Of a stretch of 64,000 nt of DNA, positions 26,801 to 34,888 are shown in pieces. The notes below the pieces were generated by a model that saw only the letters and a program-made list of their open reading frames with translations, was not told the DNA's origin and did not search any database. Source of the stretch: Promethearchaeota archaeon (GTDB taxonomy: Archaea; Asgardarchaeota; Lokiarchaeia; Sigyniarchaeales; SOKP01); assembly GCA_019058295.1 (NCBI GenBank), contig JAHPZI010000008.1:1-64000 (forward strand), written 5' to 3'. Position numbers and translations under genes: made by a program. Positions within the stretch are counted from its first letter, which is position 1; each line of letters begins with the position of its first letter.

Positions 26801-27298
26801 AAGAAAATGGAAACAACGTATAATGATAAGTTTAAAGTAGTTCTCAATGATTTAAAGACCAAAATTAATCGAAAATTTAAATCATCTCAAATCAATGAAT
26901 ATTGCTCTCTTGAATTAATAGGAGATTTTGAGGAACTGGGTGTAGATATTAAAGCTTCAACTACAAAAAAGCAGCTTGTATCATGTTCAGCTTTAAGTGG
27001 AGGCCAAATTTCAATGATATCTATTTGTTTAATGCTTTCTTTGCAAGAGATAAAACCTTCTCCTCTATGTATGTTTGATGAGGCGGCTATGTTTCTTGAT
27101 GATAAAAATTCGGAGGCTGTATATCAAATGATAAAAGCTACTCTAGAAGAAAATCCTGCTATTCAATTATTTCTATTTTTGCCTACATCCTCAAAATCAT
27201 TGTATTTACTTGCGGATAAAATAATTGGTGTGGCGAGAGTTGGAAAAAATGAGGTTTCAACAATATTCAAACCGAAAATTATAAAGAAAAAGCGTTAA
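23846..27298 (+). CDS. SMC-family coiled-coil ATPase
   Basis: 1150 residues with the full SMC layout. N-terminal head: Walker A GPNWSGKTS (45-53; Trp replaces the usual Gly), then a region like Smc5/6 heads (SDFIRHGQNHAMVEIHIQN). Coiled coil about 180-500, hinge domain about 510-665 (GPIIEYLKYDDKLSYAIESV), second coiled coil about 680-1010. C-terminal head: signature LSGGQ (1050-1054), Walker B LCMFDE (1074-1079). Both head halves are intact, so it should dimerise and hydrolyse ATP. It is not the Rad50 type (no CxxC hook). The kleisin-like and ScpB-like genes follow directly, so it is the motor of this complex. Confidence 0.85.
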   Translation: MISKGQIKENFIDGVYIRKVILENFLSFQRDEVDFEKGKFCLIIGPNWSGKTSIYQAIKFGLGSNERDERYSRWSDFIRHGQNHAMVEIHIQNQDELIQVRRTVIRGQSPYFSIKRSDDADFKRIHVQELQELIKEFNYNPDNHFAFVSQGKIDLIKNLKPTELCTFLEEGIGLKGLREEILQQKKNVLSMNKELQSISNKRNVLNISLELLKPKLERLEQKKELIEIKNGYEDELLWANRYKLQDEIKTLKRNILKIQVDIDEIKKSKANIEKSIKIVEEKILKIDENVNNLSVQIGEKKFRKKQLIDKIQNWQNEKVRKKQELDILSDKISKLEKVLNNYKSQKTSIDNEIKIINQEKTNIETKIDNLIKEQNTLTQKIKRNEEFLAKYNQLISEKKEKKTLIQQNNDKIKSLNNEISQLFQSFKDIEHKLEKHKWFLENPTKNLLSKLDQELKEATNELFTLEKNIQDLEREKYKNINRLKPLQASLRERRIILPSQITILKEEIRKRELNVKGPIIEYLKYDDKLSYAIESVLGEKLLYSFIADNWDTLELLKRLKNKYKAYCNIYVPKDQKISPLSSISGSGVIGYLAELIKVIGNDLDIKKVLYSKIKNCLVVKDYRSGKEIYQKYNFKGKCVTLKGEQIISYKYVYETPFLKNLKGLLSAGTQEEQASKLESEISALNEQILELRVQASKLDEKQRDLYGKKETFNDLLYSFNQRQRLTAKKNNLYDQRSKLADENNSIQEEIKTLNTSIKKLESQKDPEFFKWNKRIKKIPEELNNLNDEKKKWNTSLIEKQEILSEVASRLKTHRDSLNEIKKDFKTKQDNFQKADNEAFEVYRELEVIDDELNSIDEQTVNLKEEKSKVLEEKRALDKTNLQISLNLEQENTQLNYSKQELESKEEDLERINTKIGPLISKEEIKIRPIEEIKNDILLIDKKLMKYLDVDDSILVEKDQILEGLKEISLNQKELEKDIKAALNTEKKMETTYNDKFKVVLNDLKTKINRKFKSSQINEYCSLELIGDFEELGVDIKASTTKKQLVSCSALSGGQISMISICLMLSLQEIKPSPLCMFDEAAMFLDDKNSEAVYQMIKATLEENPAIQLFLFLPTSSKSLYLLADKIIGVARVGKNEVSTIFKPKIIKKKR

Positions 27299-27946
27299 AT
27301 GATAGAAGAGAATCTTTTAGAGGAATTGGATAAGAAAATAAAGGATATTCACGATAGTATCCTCGAAGGTAAGATTTCACTCTTAGATTTGGAATTAGTC
27401 CCTATGTTTAATCAAATAAGAGATACTTTAAATATTGATAATCTTGATACAGAATCGTTAATCTACAAAAATACATGTGAGATTCTTAACCAAAAGTTTG
27501 ATGAGCTGAAAAAATTGCTAAGTTCATTAGATACTCAAGAAAAGTTCACACAATATATGAATTCAGAACCAAGCGACGCCGAAATATATGATTTATTTGA
27601 AGGATGTTGGAGTAAAGTCTTCACATTAGATGCTTTGTCTATGGATTTTCTAGAAATTTCAAAAGAAAGACTAAGTAAACTCATAAAGAAGTCATATTCT
27701 ATTGAACATTTACAAAAAACGGATGAAGGAGGAGATTTTATATTGGAAGTTCCAAAACTCAAATTTTCTGAAAAGATGATGGAATTCTTTAATACCATTC
27801 AAGATAAATTACCGTGCTCATTCGAGGTCATTTTTGAGGATGAGTCAGATCAAATAGAAATTTTTGAAAAATTCGTCTTTCTTTTACATCTTCTTCAAAT
27901 AGGGATAATTAAATATCAAAAAGAAACAAATACTTTATACAAATAG
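27299..27946 (+). CDS. Kleisin-like (ScpA-type) subunit
   Basis: 215 residues; its ATG follows the SMC stop without a gap, so translation is coupled. N-terminal part has an ILEGKISLLDLELVPMFNQI motif resembling the ScpA helix that binds the SMC neck (gkIdlwdIdI). The C-terminal part (about 150-215; FILEVPKLKFSEKMMEFF, FLLHLLQIGIIKYQ) resembles the ScpA winged helix that contacts the SMC head. Similarity is at the level of pattern, not close sequence; an unknown wHTH is the alternative. Confidence 0.62.
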   Translation: MIEENLLEELDKKIKDIHDSILEGKISLLDLELVPMFNQIRDTLNIDNLDTESLIYKNTCEILNQKFDELKKLLSSLDTQEKFTQYMNSEPSDAEIYDLFEGCWSKVFTLDALSMDFLEISKERLSKLIKKSYSIEHLQKTDEGGDFILEVPKLKFSEKMMEFFNTIQDKLPCSFEVIFEDESDQIEIFEKFVFLLHLLQIGIIKYQKETNTLYK

Positions 27947-27962
27947 GGAGTTGGATTAGATT

Positions 27963-28484
27963 TTGAATGAAATATCAATTTTAATGCATTTATTAAGTAA
28001 TAAAGTGGGTTTATATCAAATTGGAGCTACAGAAGAAGAAGTTCTTCAAGCATTGAAAATTACAGGGAAGAATAGAACATATTATTTTCAAGATTTACTC
28101 ACCAATTTATCTAAATATATAGAACCTTTAGGCTTGGAAGTTAAATATAATCCCATAGACTCACACTGGTTTCTTTCTTTTGATTCTGAAATTTCAGATA
28201 CTATTTCTGCAAATCCTTTCGAAGGAAAACCAAGATTAGCTGCGACATTATTCAGTGTACTTGTCTGCTGTCTTCAAAATATGGGAATTGGAAAAATTCA
28301 GGATATTAAAAAACTGCGATATAAAAAAAATATACACGAAGATTTGAAAGAGTTAGAACAATTCGGGTATATTGAAATATTGAAAGATGGTTCTCAAATT
28401 CAATTGACACCATTAATAGGTTATCAATTGAATATAGAACAACTGTTCATTAAAATGGCATTGAAATTGAAAAAATTAGAATAA
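27963..28484 (+). CDS. ScpB-like winged-helix subunit
   Basis: 173 residues. Two winged-helix units: residues about 5-80 and about 90-170. The second, RLAATLFSVLVCCLQNMGIGKIQDIKKLR..KNIHEDLKELEQFGYIEI, follows the ScpB pattern (ALe.LaiIAYkQPitr.eIe.iRG...) without close identity. TTG start at 27963, 16 bp after the kleisin-like gene. Fourth gene of the SMC operon; expected to bind the kleisin. The end of the gene overlaps the 22-bp direct repeat (28481-28502). Confidence 0.6.
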   Translation: MNEISILMHLLSNKVGLYQIGATEEEVLQALKITGKNRTYYFQDLLTNLSKYIEPLGLEVKYNPIDSHWFLSFDSEISDTISANPFEGKPRLAATLFSVLVCCLQNMGIGKIQDIKKLRYKKNIHEDLKELEQFGYIEILKDGSQIQLTPLIGYQLNIEQLFIKMALKLKKLE

Positions 28485-28502
28485 GTATGTAAGAAAAAAT
28501 TA
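28481..28502. repeat. 22-bp direct repeat, left copy
   Basis: ATAAGTATGTAAGAAAAAAT plus TA; begins in the last codon of the ScpB-like gene and covers its stop. An identical copy lies exactly 910 bp to the right, after the TylF-type gene. Confidence 0.85.
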
Positions 28503-28674
28503 TTCTGTTTTTTAATTACTAGTACAAATTCAAACACGTAATCCAATTATTAAATAAATTAAATAGAATGAATTTTTATAGTAATATATAAAATTGTTTA
28601 GTTTAAAGATAGTCGTAATAGAAAGTAGTAAAAATAGTAATGATTTAAATAAGTAGAACAATTGGAGATAAAAT

Positions 28675-29391
28675 ATGATTAAGAAAATAATTAAATCTTA
28701 TATAATGGCCGCTTTAAAAATATTGAATTATAATTCAAGTTTAATTAACATATTAAGAACACCCGATAATAGGGGAAAAAATAAGAATAAACTATTTAGA
28801 TTGGACATGGAAAAAGAATTTTGGCCCATTTCTGAAAAATGTAAAAATTATACAATGACGAAAACTAAAAGACAGTATTCACTCTATCAAGCGATCAAAT
28901 ATATAGTAAAAAATGAAATTCCCGGAGATATCGTAGAATGTGGCGTATGGAGGGGTGGCAGTATGATGTTATGCGCATATACTTTATTAAAACTTAACGA
29001 TATCTCAAGAAAAATTTATTTATATGATATATACGGAAAGCCATGGGACCAAGCATCTTTAAGAAAAGTAAAAAAAAATTTATTTTCAACTGGATATCCA
29101 AGAAATAAATTAATATTTGTTAAAGGAAAAGTTGAAGATACGATACCAGAAATTATGCCTGAAGAAATCTCAATTCTCCGTTTGGATATTAATATTGATT
29201 CGTATGAATCCACTTATCATGAACTAGTATATCTTTTTCCTATATTAGCTAAACATGGAATACTAATATTTGACGATTATGGAATAAATAAAAAGCAACA
29301 AATGGCTACTAATGAGTATTTTAATGAAAAGAATATAAAGCTCTTTTTAAGTAGAATTGATTACGGTATGCGATTAGCTATAAAATTATAA
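28675..29391 (+). CDS. TylF/MycF-type O-methyltransferase
   Basis: 238 residues of the macrocin-O-methyltransferase family. Motif I is the family's degenerate GDIVECGVWRGGSMM, then IYLYDIYGKPW, LRLDINIDSYESTYHEL and the metal-binding ILIFDDYG. These enzymes use SAM and Mg2+ to methylate sugar hydroxyls, often in glycan or glycolipid clusters. The N-terminal 50 residues are helical. Lies alone between two 22-bp direct repeats, which is unusual (see findings). Confidence 0.82.
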   Translation: MIKKIIKSYIMAALKILNYNSSLINILRTPDNRGKNKNKLFRLDMEKEFWPISEKCKNYTMTKTKRQYSLYQAIKYIVKNEIPGDIVECGVWRGGSMMLCAYTLLKLNDISRKIYLYDIYGKPWDQASLRKVKKNLFSTGYPRNKLIFVKGKVEDTIPEIMPEEISILRLDINIDSYESTYHELVYLFPILAKHGILIFDDYGINKKQQMATNEYFNEKNIKLFLSRIDYGMRLAIKL

Positions 29392-29412
29392 TAAGTATGT
29401 AAGAAAAAATTA
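29391..29412. repeat. 22-bp direct repeat, right copy
   Basis: Identical to 28481-28502. It starts in the stop codon of the methyltransferase gene, mirroring the left copy, which covers the stop of the ScpB-like gene. Confidence 0.85.
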
Positions 29413-29490
29413 ATCTCCTTCGTTTTGAAGAAGGTGAATATGATTTGAATTGCTGAAATTAAAAAAATTATTGTTAGAAAAAGAAGTAAT

Positions 29491-30138
29491 TTAACCCGTC
29501 GCAGTACAGATTTCTAATATCATTTCCGCAACCGCATTATTATACGTCTCAACTTCGGCAAAGCCTTCCACTGTCTCACCGCACGTAATATAGGTCTCTT
29601 TTACATCAATTTTTCTCTTAGTAAAGTAATCTACTATTTTCTTCTTTGCGGCTTCAAGTTTCTTTTCCTTCTCCGCCTTATTCCCTTTCACCAAATCAAA
29701 TTTGTTTATACAAACATATATGGCCTTCGGAAAGAACCGAACATCCGTAAAAAACTTTAATTGTTCCTCTATCGGACGATCCATCGAAAATACCGCCACA
29801 ATCTGCGTAGCAATCCGGGAAATCGTGATAATCCCCATCTTCACAACTGCACGGCTTGCATCGCCCCCAGGGGCGAAGATGGTGTGAGCTTTGTTAGTTT
29901 TGTCCTCTCTAAAAACTATTCGATTAGGATGGATGGTTTTTGTTTCTTTTTCGTTAAGCGCATCTTCTTTTTTACCTCCGGGGACTGTTGCCTCACCACT
30001 AAAATCTGTCTTCATTACAGTGCATTTTGTACCTCCTTCCACATTTTCTATATCACCTTTATTTAAATATCTAACGAATAACCGTAATAAAGAAGTTTTA
30101 CCAACACTTATATCTCCAAGCAAACCAATATTGACCAT
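29491..30138 (-). CDS. Small GTPase with atypical switch II, GC-rich gene
   Basis: 215 residues. P-loop GDISVGKTS (8-16), G4 motif NKFD (about 145-148) and a G5-like TCGET are present. The G3 motif, normally DxxG(Q/E), is replaced by FAPGGDASR, so no Asp or Gln sits where hydrolysis is usually assisted. The fold is closest to Ras/MglA-type GTPases. GC content is near 48% in sampled lines against about 30% next door. Codons thus differ from the neighbours, as for a highly expressed or acquired gene. It lies 2 bp downstream of the 266-residue gene on the same strand; that gene may encode a partner. Confidence 0.82.
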   Translation of the reverse strand: MVNIGLLGDISVGKTSLLRLFVRYLNKGDIENVEGGTKCTVMKTDFSGEATVPGGKKEDALNEKETKTIHPNRIVFREDKTNKAHTIFAPGGDASRAVVKMGIITISRIATQIVAVFSMDRPIEEQLKFFTDVRFFPKAIYVCINKFDLVKGNKAEKEKKLEAAKKKIVDYFTKRKIDVKETYITCGETVEGFAEVETYNNAVAEMILEICTATG

Positions 30139-30140
30139 TT

Positions 30141-30941
30141 TTAGCCCTCCAACAATTTATTTAAAAGTAATTCATAATCATCAATTAAAAATTGCTCAAG
30201 AAATGCATTATTATGAGCATGAATTAATGCTACCATTACTTCTTTTAAATTTTTAGCATTTTTAGCATATTTTAATAGATTTTCCGGTGTAGGATCACTA
30301 GAAAATTCTTTCGCTTGTTGTTCAAAACCAAATTTCTTCCTTTCAGGCAAGGAGTTAAAAAATCCAAATGAAGAATATCCTTGATGCTGAAAAAAAATAA
30401 AAAATCTCGACTTAATCGATTTAATAATCTCCGATAAATAAACGCTTGGATAAATTTCACCTAAAATTAAATCTTCGTCTTGATTAATTACGAAATAAGG
30501 TGATATAGGAGATACTTGGCTTCCGTACATTTCTTTCGGGGGTAGAGAGATGAAAGGTAATTTCTCGTCCACGATTGACCATAAATCTTCCCTATTTTTA
30601 GCTATTAAGATCTCTTTAATTTCATCATAGGCAAAATAGAAATCAGATTGAAGTGATAACAATGAACTGAGATATACTGATAAGGACGCAAAAGTTGCTT
30701 CTAAAAGAGGACGTCTTCCACTATCGGTGGGTTTAGCAGCGCCCTTCCAAGCTCGAAGTGCGCTATAAGCAAATCCCTTAACGTCGAAGAATTGCCCTGA
30801 TAAAAATATAAAAGATGGGGCTTCCCCTTCAGGAGAGGATAAAAATTGAGATGCCTTATTGATCAATAAGTCTTGTATTTTTTGATCGTTGAATTTAGAG
30901 TGGACTTTCGGCATTATTAGCCATTTTTGTTTTTTTGCCAA
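30141..30941 (-). CDS. Hypothetical protein, putative GTPase partner
   Basis: 266 residues, soluble, alpha/beta. Contains a Gly/Arg-rich loop (GRRPLLEATFASL), a hydrophobic strand segment (SFIFLSGQF) and a C-terminal all-helical region (about 210-266; ENLLKYAKNAKNLKEVM). I recognise no family. The start of the GTPase gene lies 2 bp after its stop, so the two are surely translationally linked. A role as GEF, GAP or effector is inference from context only. Confidence 0.6.
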   Translation of the reverse strand: MAKKQKWLIMPKVHSKFNDQKIQDLLINKASQFLSSPEGEAPSFIFLSGQFFDVKGFAYSALRAWKGAAKPTDSGRRPLLEATFASLSVYLSSLLSLQSDFYFAYDEIKEILIAKNREDLWSIVDEKLPFISLPPKEMYGSQVSPISPYFVINQDEDLILGEIYPSVYLSEIIKSIKSRFFIFFQHQGYSSFGFFNSLPERKKFGFEQQAKEFSSDPTPENLLKYAKNAKNLKEVMVALIHAHNNAFLEQFLIDDYELLLNKLLEG

Positions 30942-31075
30942 GATTGATACACTCCATTTATTTTAATACAATTAATAAAAATTGCTGAAATTTTAACTTT
31001 TCGTGTTATAATTAATCAATAAATATAAATATATAATTTTAGCGATTAGTGAAATATTTATTCATTGTCAATTTG

Positions 31076-31681
31076 TTATAATTGAGGAGTTAACAGCTGT
31101 TTTATTCTTGAAGTTATTAAATCATAATCATTTATCGATTTTAAATTTGAAATTTCAATATTTTCGATTATATCTGTGTTTTTGAAATATTTATAATTTA
31201 ATTTCAAATCAGGATTTTTTTCTTTAATTTTGATTAATGCGCCTCTTAAAAAAGTATTAATAAAATCTTCAGAAGTTTCTCTAATTGGATTTTGTGAAGG
31301 ATTGGTGAATTTGATTATAACTATATTGAAATCAATAAATTTTAGAACACATAATAATTCTTGATTATCATTAGAAAATATTTTTCTTTTGATACTACTT
31401 CCTTTAAGGTTATCTTTTTGAATTTCCTCTTTGAATAATTCGTTCATTGGCTCCGTACTTATTTTATCCAGAGCTTTATGATATATTTCGTCTGCGCTAT
31501 GAAAAGATTTGCTTGAAACCATAGAATTAAGATAGTTTAGGACATTTTTTAATTCAGAGATTTCTACTTGTAATTCTTCGATCTGCTCTTTTTTTTTATA
31601 GTAAAGGTTCTGAATAGTACTTAGAATTTTTGTCAATTTCTCTATTTCTGAATCTTTTTCACTATTTTCCATTGAATTCAT
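31076..31681 (-). CDS. Coiled-coil hypothetical protein
   Basis: 201 residues. Residues about 5-55 are a coiled coil (EKLTKILSTIQNLYYKKKEQ). The C-terminal 120 residues form an alpha/beta domain (LLCVLKFIDFNIVIIKFTNP) of roadblock-like size but without a convincing match. No membrane segment. Function unknown. Divergent from the RimK-like gene. Confidence 0.55.
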   Translation of the reverse strand: MNSMENSEKDSEIEKLTKILSTIQNLYYKKKEQIEELQVEISELKNVLNYLNSMVSSKSFHSADEIYHKALDKISTEPMNELFKEEIQKDNLKGSSIKRKIFSNDNQELLCVLKFIDFNIVIIKFTNPSQNPIRETSEDFINTFLRGALIKIKEKNPDLKLNYKYFKNTDIIENIEISNLKSINDYDLITSRIKQLLTPQL

Positions 31682-31781
31682 ATATATTTTAATATTAATT
31701 AAAGATATTTTATATTAATTTTATATAACTTTATTTATAAAAATTCAATCTAATTATCATTTTTTTATCGTTAGAATTATA

Positions 31782-32642
31782 ATGCTATCAATGATCATAA
31801 CTCCGAAACCAGATGACCCTGAAGTAGAAATTTTAACTGAAGAATTAAATAAAAGGGATTATAAAGTAAATTACTTTATTCCTTCAGCTATTAAAGTAAA
31901 AGTAAATATAGACAAATTTGAAGAACAATTTAAAGATCTTGAACCAAAAAGAGCACTCGTTAGAGGTTTTGGAGTATGTGCTCCACAGAAGATTTTTTTT
32001 AGACTTGATATATTAAGAGCGATCGAGGAACATGGTGTCAGATTAATAAATTCGAGAGAAGCTTTAGAATTGGCAAGCGATAAATTTTTAACATCTATAA
32101 TTTTAGAAAAAAACAATATAAAAACACCAAAGACAATAATTTGCGAAGATCCTAAAGAAGCACTAAACTCTTTTGAAGAACTCGGAAATGATGTTGTTTT
32201 AAAACCGTTATTCGGATCAAAAGGAATTGGTATAACTCGATTGAACGATAAAGCTTTTGCTGAAAACGTTATATACAATTTAGGACACTTAAATGAAATC
32301 TTCTACTTACAAGAATTTATTAAGCATTACAATAGAGATATTAGAATTTTAGTGGTTGGAGATAAGGCAATTGCGGGTATGTACAGAGTAAGTGATAACT
32401 GGAAAACTAATATTCACGCAGGAGCCCGAATGGAGCCTATAGAACTAAATATAGAATTGAAAGACCTTGCTATTAATGCGGCAAAAGCAGTTAAGACGGA
32501 AATCGCTGGAGTTGACATCGTTGAAAGTGAAAAAGGACTTTATGTATTAGAAGTGAATTCAATTCCCGGATTCACTGCATTGCAAAAAGTTACAGATATT
32601 AATATTGCTGAAGAAATTATAAATTACTTTTTAGAAAGTTAA
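31782..32642 (+). CDS. RimK-family ATP-grasp ligase (MptN/CofF-like)
   Basis: 286 residues. Pre-ATP-grasp domain (1-90), then the ATP-grasp core: DKFLTSIILEKNNIKTPKT, VLKPLFGSKGIGIT (P-loop-like), LQEFIKHYNRDIRILVVGDKAIAGMYR and the Mg-binding VDIVESEKGLYVLEVNSIPG. Such ligases add glutamate to ribosomal protein S6, tetrahydromethanopterin (MptN) or F420 (CofF), or lysine-precursor carriers (LysX). The motif order and length fit MptN/CofF best, but substrate is not fixed by sequence alone. Confidence 0.8.
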   Translation: MLSMIITPKPDDPEVEILTEELNKRDYKVNYFIPSAIKVKVNIDKFEEQFKDLEPKRALVRGFGVCAPQKIFFRLDILRAIEEHGVRLINSREALELASDKFLTSIILEKNNIKTPKTIICEDPKEALNSFEELGNDVVLKPLFGSKGIGITRLNDKAFAENVIYNLGHLNEIFYLQEFIKHYNRDIRILVVGDKAIAGMYRVSDNWKTNIHAGARMEPIELNIELKDLAINAAKAVKTEIAGVDIVESEKGLYVLEVNSIPGFTALQKVTDINIAEEIINYFLES

Positions 32643-32807
32643 TAATAAAGCGTTAATATTAAAAACGTATAATAAATCTCAAATACTAAAATTAAATAAT
32701 AAAATGTTCCAATTCAATATAATAAAATTTTTTTAATAGATTGCAAATAGTTAAATAATTAAGGAACATTAGAATAGTAATAATAATATTTTAATGGTGT
32801 ATAAAGT

Positions 32808-32945
32808 ATGGGAGACGAAGAAAAAAAGAAAAAAGGCAGTTTTAAGGATAAATTGAAAAAAGGTATGAAAAAAGTATCTAAAAAAGTAGGAAAAAAAGGA
32901 GCTAAAGCAGCTAAATCAACTGTAAAAGAAGTAGAAACAGATTAA
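32808..32945 (+). CDS. 45-residue Lys-rich basic micro-protein
   Basis: ATG at 32808 (GGTG 8 bases upstream), stop TAA at 32943-32945. Seventeen of 45 residues are Lys; after an acidic start (MGDEE) comes a run of K-rich repeats with regular hydrophobics (KLKKGMKKVSKKVGKKG), amphipathic helix like. It resembles archaeal DNA-binding or histone-tail-like polypeptides by composition only. Stands alone between the RimK-like and membrane-protein genes. Confidence 0.55.
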   Translation: MGDEEKKKKGSFKDKLKKGMKKVSKKVGKKGAKAAKSTVKEVETD

Positions 32946-33036
32946 TTAATTACTACTTTTTTCATTTTTTTTTATTTCTTACTTTCTATTATTAATTTAT
33001 ATCAATTTTAAACAATGATATCTTTAAAGTTCTCTA

Positions 33037-34023
33037 ATGCTAAAATATAAGAAATTATTTGTTTTACTAACATTATTTACTTTTAGCTATATCGCTATAA
33101 TATTTTATATTCATGCTAAGCAAATTTATCCTTCAGAATCACTTGAGTTAGCAGTTAGCAGAATAATAATGATTCTGTTTTTTAACTTATTTCTTTACTC
33201 CCTCATTTTTATTATCGATATAACTTATTACAGACGATTATTTTTAATTATTTTAATCATAATTACAGCAATTTGGTTAATTGAATTAATTACTTGGGCT
33301 TATTTCGATTTAACTCCCATCTCACTTCAATATGGGACTTTCTGGGAAGTTATACTACTTTTATCATTTTCTCTAATAGGTCAAGGATTAATTATTTACA
33401 TAATATATTATATTAGGAAGACCTCGGCAAAATTAAGTGAAGCGAAAGTTTTCGGGAGATATCATATACATGAAGGTTTCATTGGCATTCTTTTCATTGT
33501 AATTGCCTTATTTTTATTTATCTTACGTTCTTCCCTACTCTTTTTAAACGATATATATTGGAAAAGATACTATTTTATATTATGGTTAGTTCAGATATTT
33601 CTGTTTATTTTCTTATATTTAGGGAGTTTTCTTTTCTTTAGGGATTGGCACGATGTATTAAAATTTAAATTTATAGAAAAAAGAAAAGCTTCCAACGAGT
33701 TTTCTCAAACTGATAAGCATTCTGCTTTTATTCGTATTACTCAAAAAGACCTTCACTTTTATGAATTTCCCAAATTAATATATTATCCATTTGGAATACT
33801 ATTAACGATTTTTGCTTTAAATGCATTAGTTTATGGAACATATTTTTTACCAACGGAAATTATTTATCTTGAAACCGAATCGATTATTCGTTTGGGATAT
33901 TTAATATGTTTTATAGCTGGTGGTATGATTGGAAGAGATTGGCTAAGGTTATTTAGAAAAGTTTATCCCAATCTATACGAAGAAATTAAAAAAAGAATAA
34001 ATAAATTAAAAAAAGAAAATTAG
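33037..34023 (+). CDS. Multi-pass membrane protein of unknown function
   Basis: 328 residues, about eight hydrophobic segments; a charged loop around 210-245 (KRKASNEFSQTDKHS) is cytoplasmic by the positive-inside rule. Ends with a Lys-rich tail. No family recognised. Its stop overlaps that of the convergent gene 34020-34721 (TTAG), so the two 3' ends share bases. Confidence 0.65.
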   Translation: MLKYKKLFVLLTLFTFSYIAIIFYIHAKQIYPSESLELAVSRIIMILFFNLFLYSLIFIIDITYYRRLFLIILIIITAIWLIELITWAYFDLTPISLQYGTFWEVILLLSFSLIGQGLIIYIIYYIRKTSAKLSEAKVFGRYHIHEGFIGILFIVIALFLFILRSSLLFLNDIYWKRYYFILWLVQIFLFIFLYLGSFLFFRDWHDVLKFKFIEKRKASNEFSQTDKHSAFIRITQKDLHFYEFPKLIYYPFGILLTIFALNALVYGTYFLPTEIIYLETESIIRLGYLICFIAGGMIGRDWLRLFRKVYPNLYEEIKKRINKLKKEN

Positions 34024-34721
34024 GTTTTTAACCCTAAATACATCCATAGTGCGGATGTCATTCCTACTGCTCTTATAAAGCCTATAGCAATCCCTGCAGG
34101 GATTAGAGAATCCAGAGCTCCAGCTATAACAAAAACGATGATACTTGTAAATAAAAGCAAGAATTTTCTTCTTAATTCGCCAGTTGATTGTTTTGCTTTT
34201 ATTAAAAACCCTATACCCAGAAAGCCTAGTGCACTTAGTAAAAATATAGCAATTAATATGAATGTCGGAGAAGCTCTATTAAATTGCGCATCAATTAGAT
34301 CCTGCCCAGGATGTGCTGCGGCAAGTTTTTCAAACGTATTAGCTGTATCAAAAAAGAGAAAAAGCTCGAAAATTACACCTAAAATAGCAAAAGCAATTAC
34401 TATAGGCCATTTTACCTTAGGAAAGATGAGTTCGCCACCAAGATACATTCCAACAATAATAGCAGGAGCAACCCACATATAACTTAGATATCCATATATA
34501 AAATTCGGATATATATTATTTCCGGTAATCAAAACAACCAAAAAATCAGTAAAAGGGCCAAGCCATAATAGTCCTGTAAAAACCATCATTAAACCAGCGA
34601 TACCAAGAAGTTTAGCTTCTAACTTTCGGGCCTTATAAAAAGACAATAATCCAAAAAAAGAAGCAAATATAACAATAAGAGCTGCGGATAATCCATCCAG
34701 CCAACCAATTGGAGATAGCAT
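34020..34721 (-). CDS. Seven-helix membrane protein of unknown function
   Basis: 233 residues with about seven hydrophobic segments and few charged residues. A helix-rich topology with LDGLSAALIVIF at the start and GLLWLGPFTDF. It resembles the 7TM sensor modules that front many archaeal signalling proteins, but no catalytic domain follows. Function unassigned. Tail-to-tail overlap with the preceding gene. Confidence 0.62.
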   Translation of the reverse strand: MLSPIGWLDGLSAALIVIFASFFGLLSFYKARKLEAKLLGIAGLMMVFTGLLWLGPFTDFLVVLITGNNIYPNFIYGYLSYMWVAPAIIVGMYLGGELIFPKVKWPIVIAFAILGVIFELFLFFDTANTFEKLAAAHPGQDLIDAQFNRASPTFILIAIFLLSALGFLGIGFLIKAKQSTGELRRKFLLLFTSIIVFVIAGALDSLIPAGIAIGFIRAVGMTSALWMYLGLKT

Positions 34722-34888
34722 TTTAAGATTTCACTTATTTCAATTTTAATTTTTAATATTTTTTTAAAATTAAAAAAAACTATCTTATAATAAGTTAATA
34801 ATATTATAAACCTTATTCATTCTAAGGGATTGACACTTGAATATTAACACGAAAAAAATAGATTTTAAGAAACTATAAATTAAAAATT

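Noticed and set aside
23846..27298. Rad50 homologue
   Set aside because: No CxxC zinc hook in the centre; the middle has an SMC hinge-like domain and the neighbours are kleisin/ScpB-like, not Mre11.
22571..28484. Wadjet (JetABCD) plasmid-defence system
   Set aside because: No JetD topoisomerase-like protein is present and the fourth gene is a dead AAA+ protein; the SMC has an ordinary hinge and canonical coiled-coil length. Relation to Wadjet is therefore unproved.
28481..29412. Insertion sequence flanked by direct repeats
   Set aside because: No transposase and no terminal inverted repeats; only a methyltransferase gene is enclosed.
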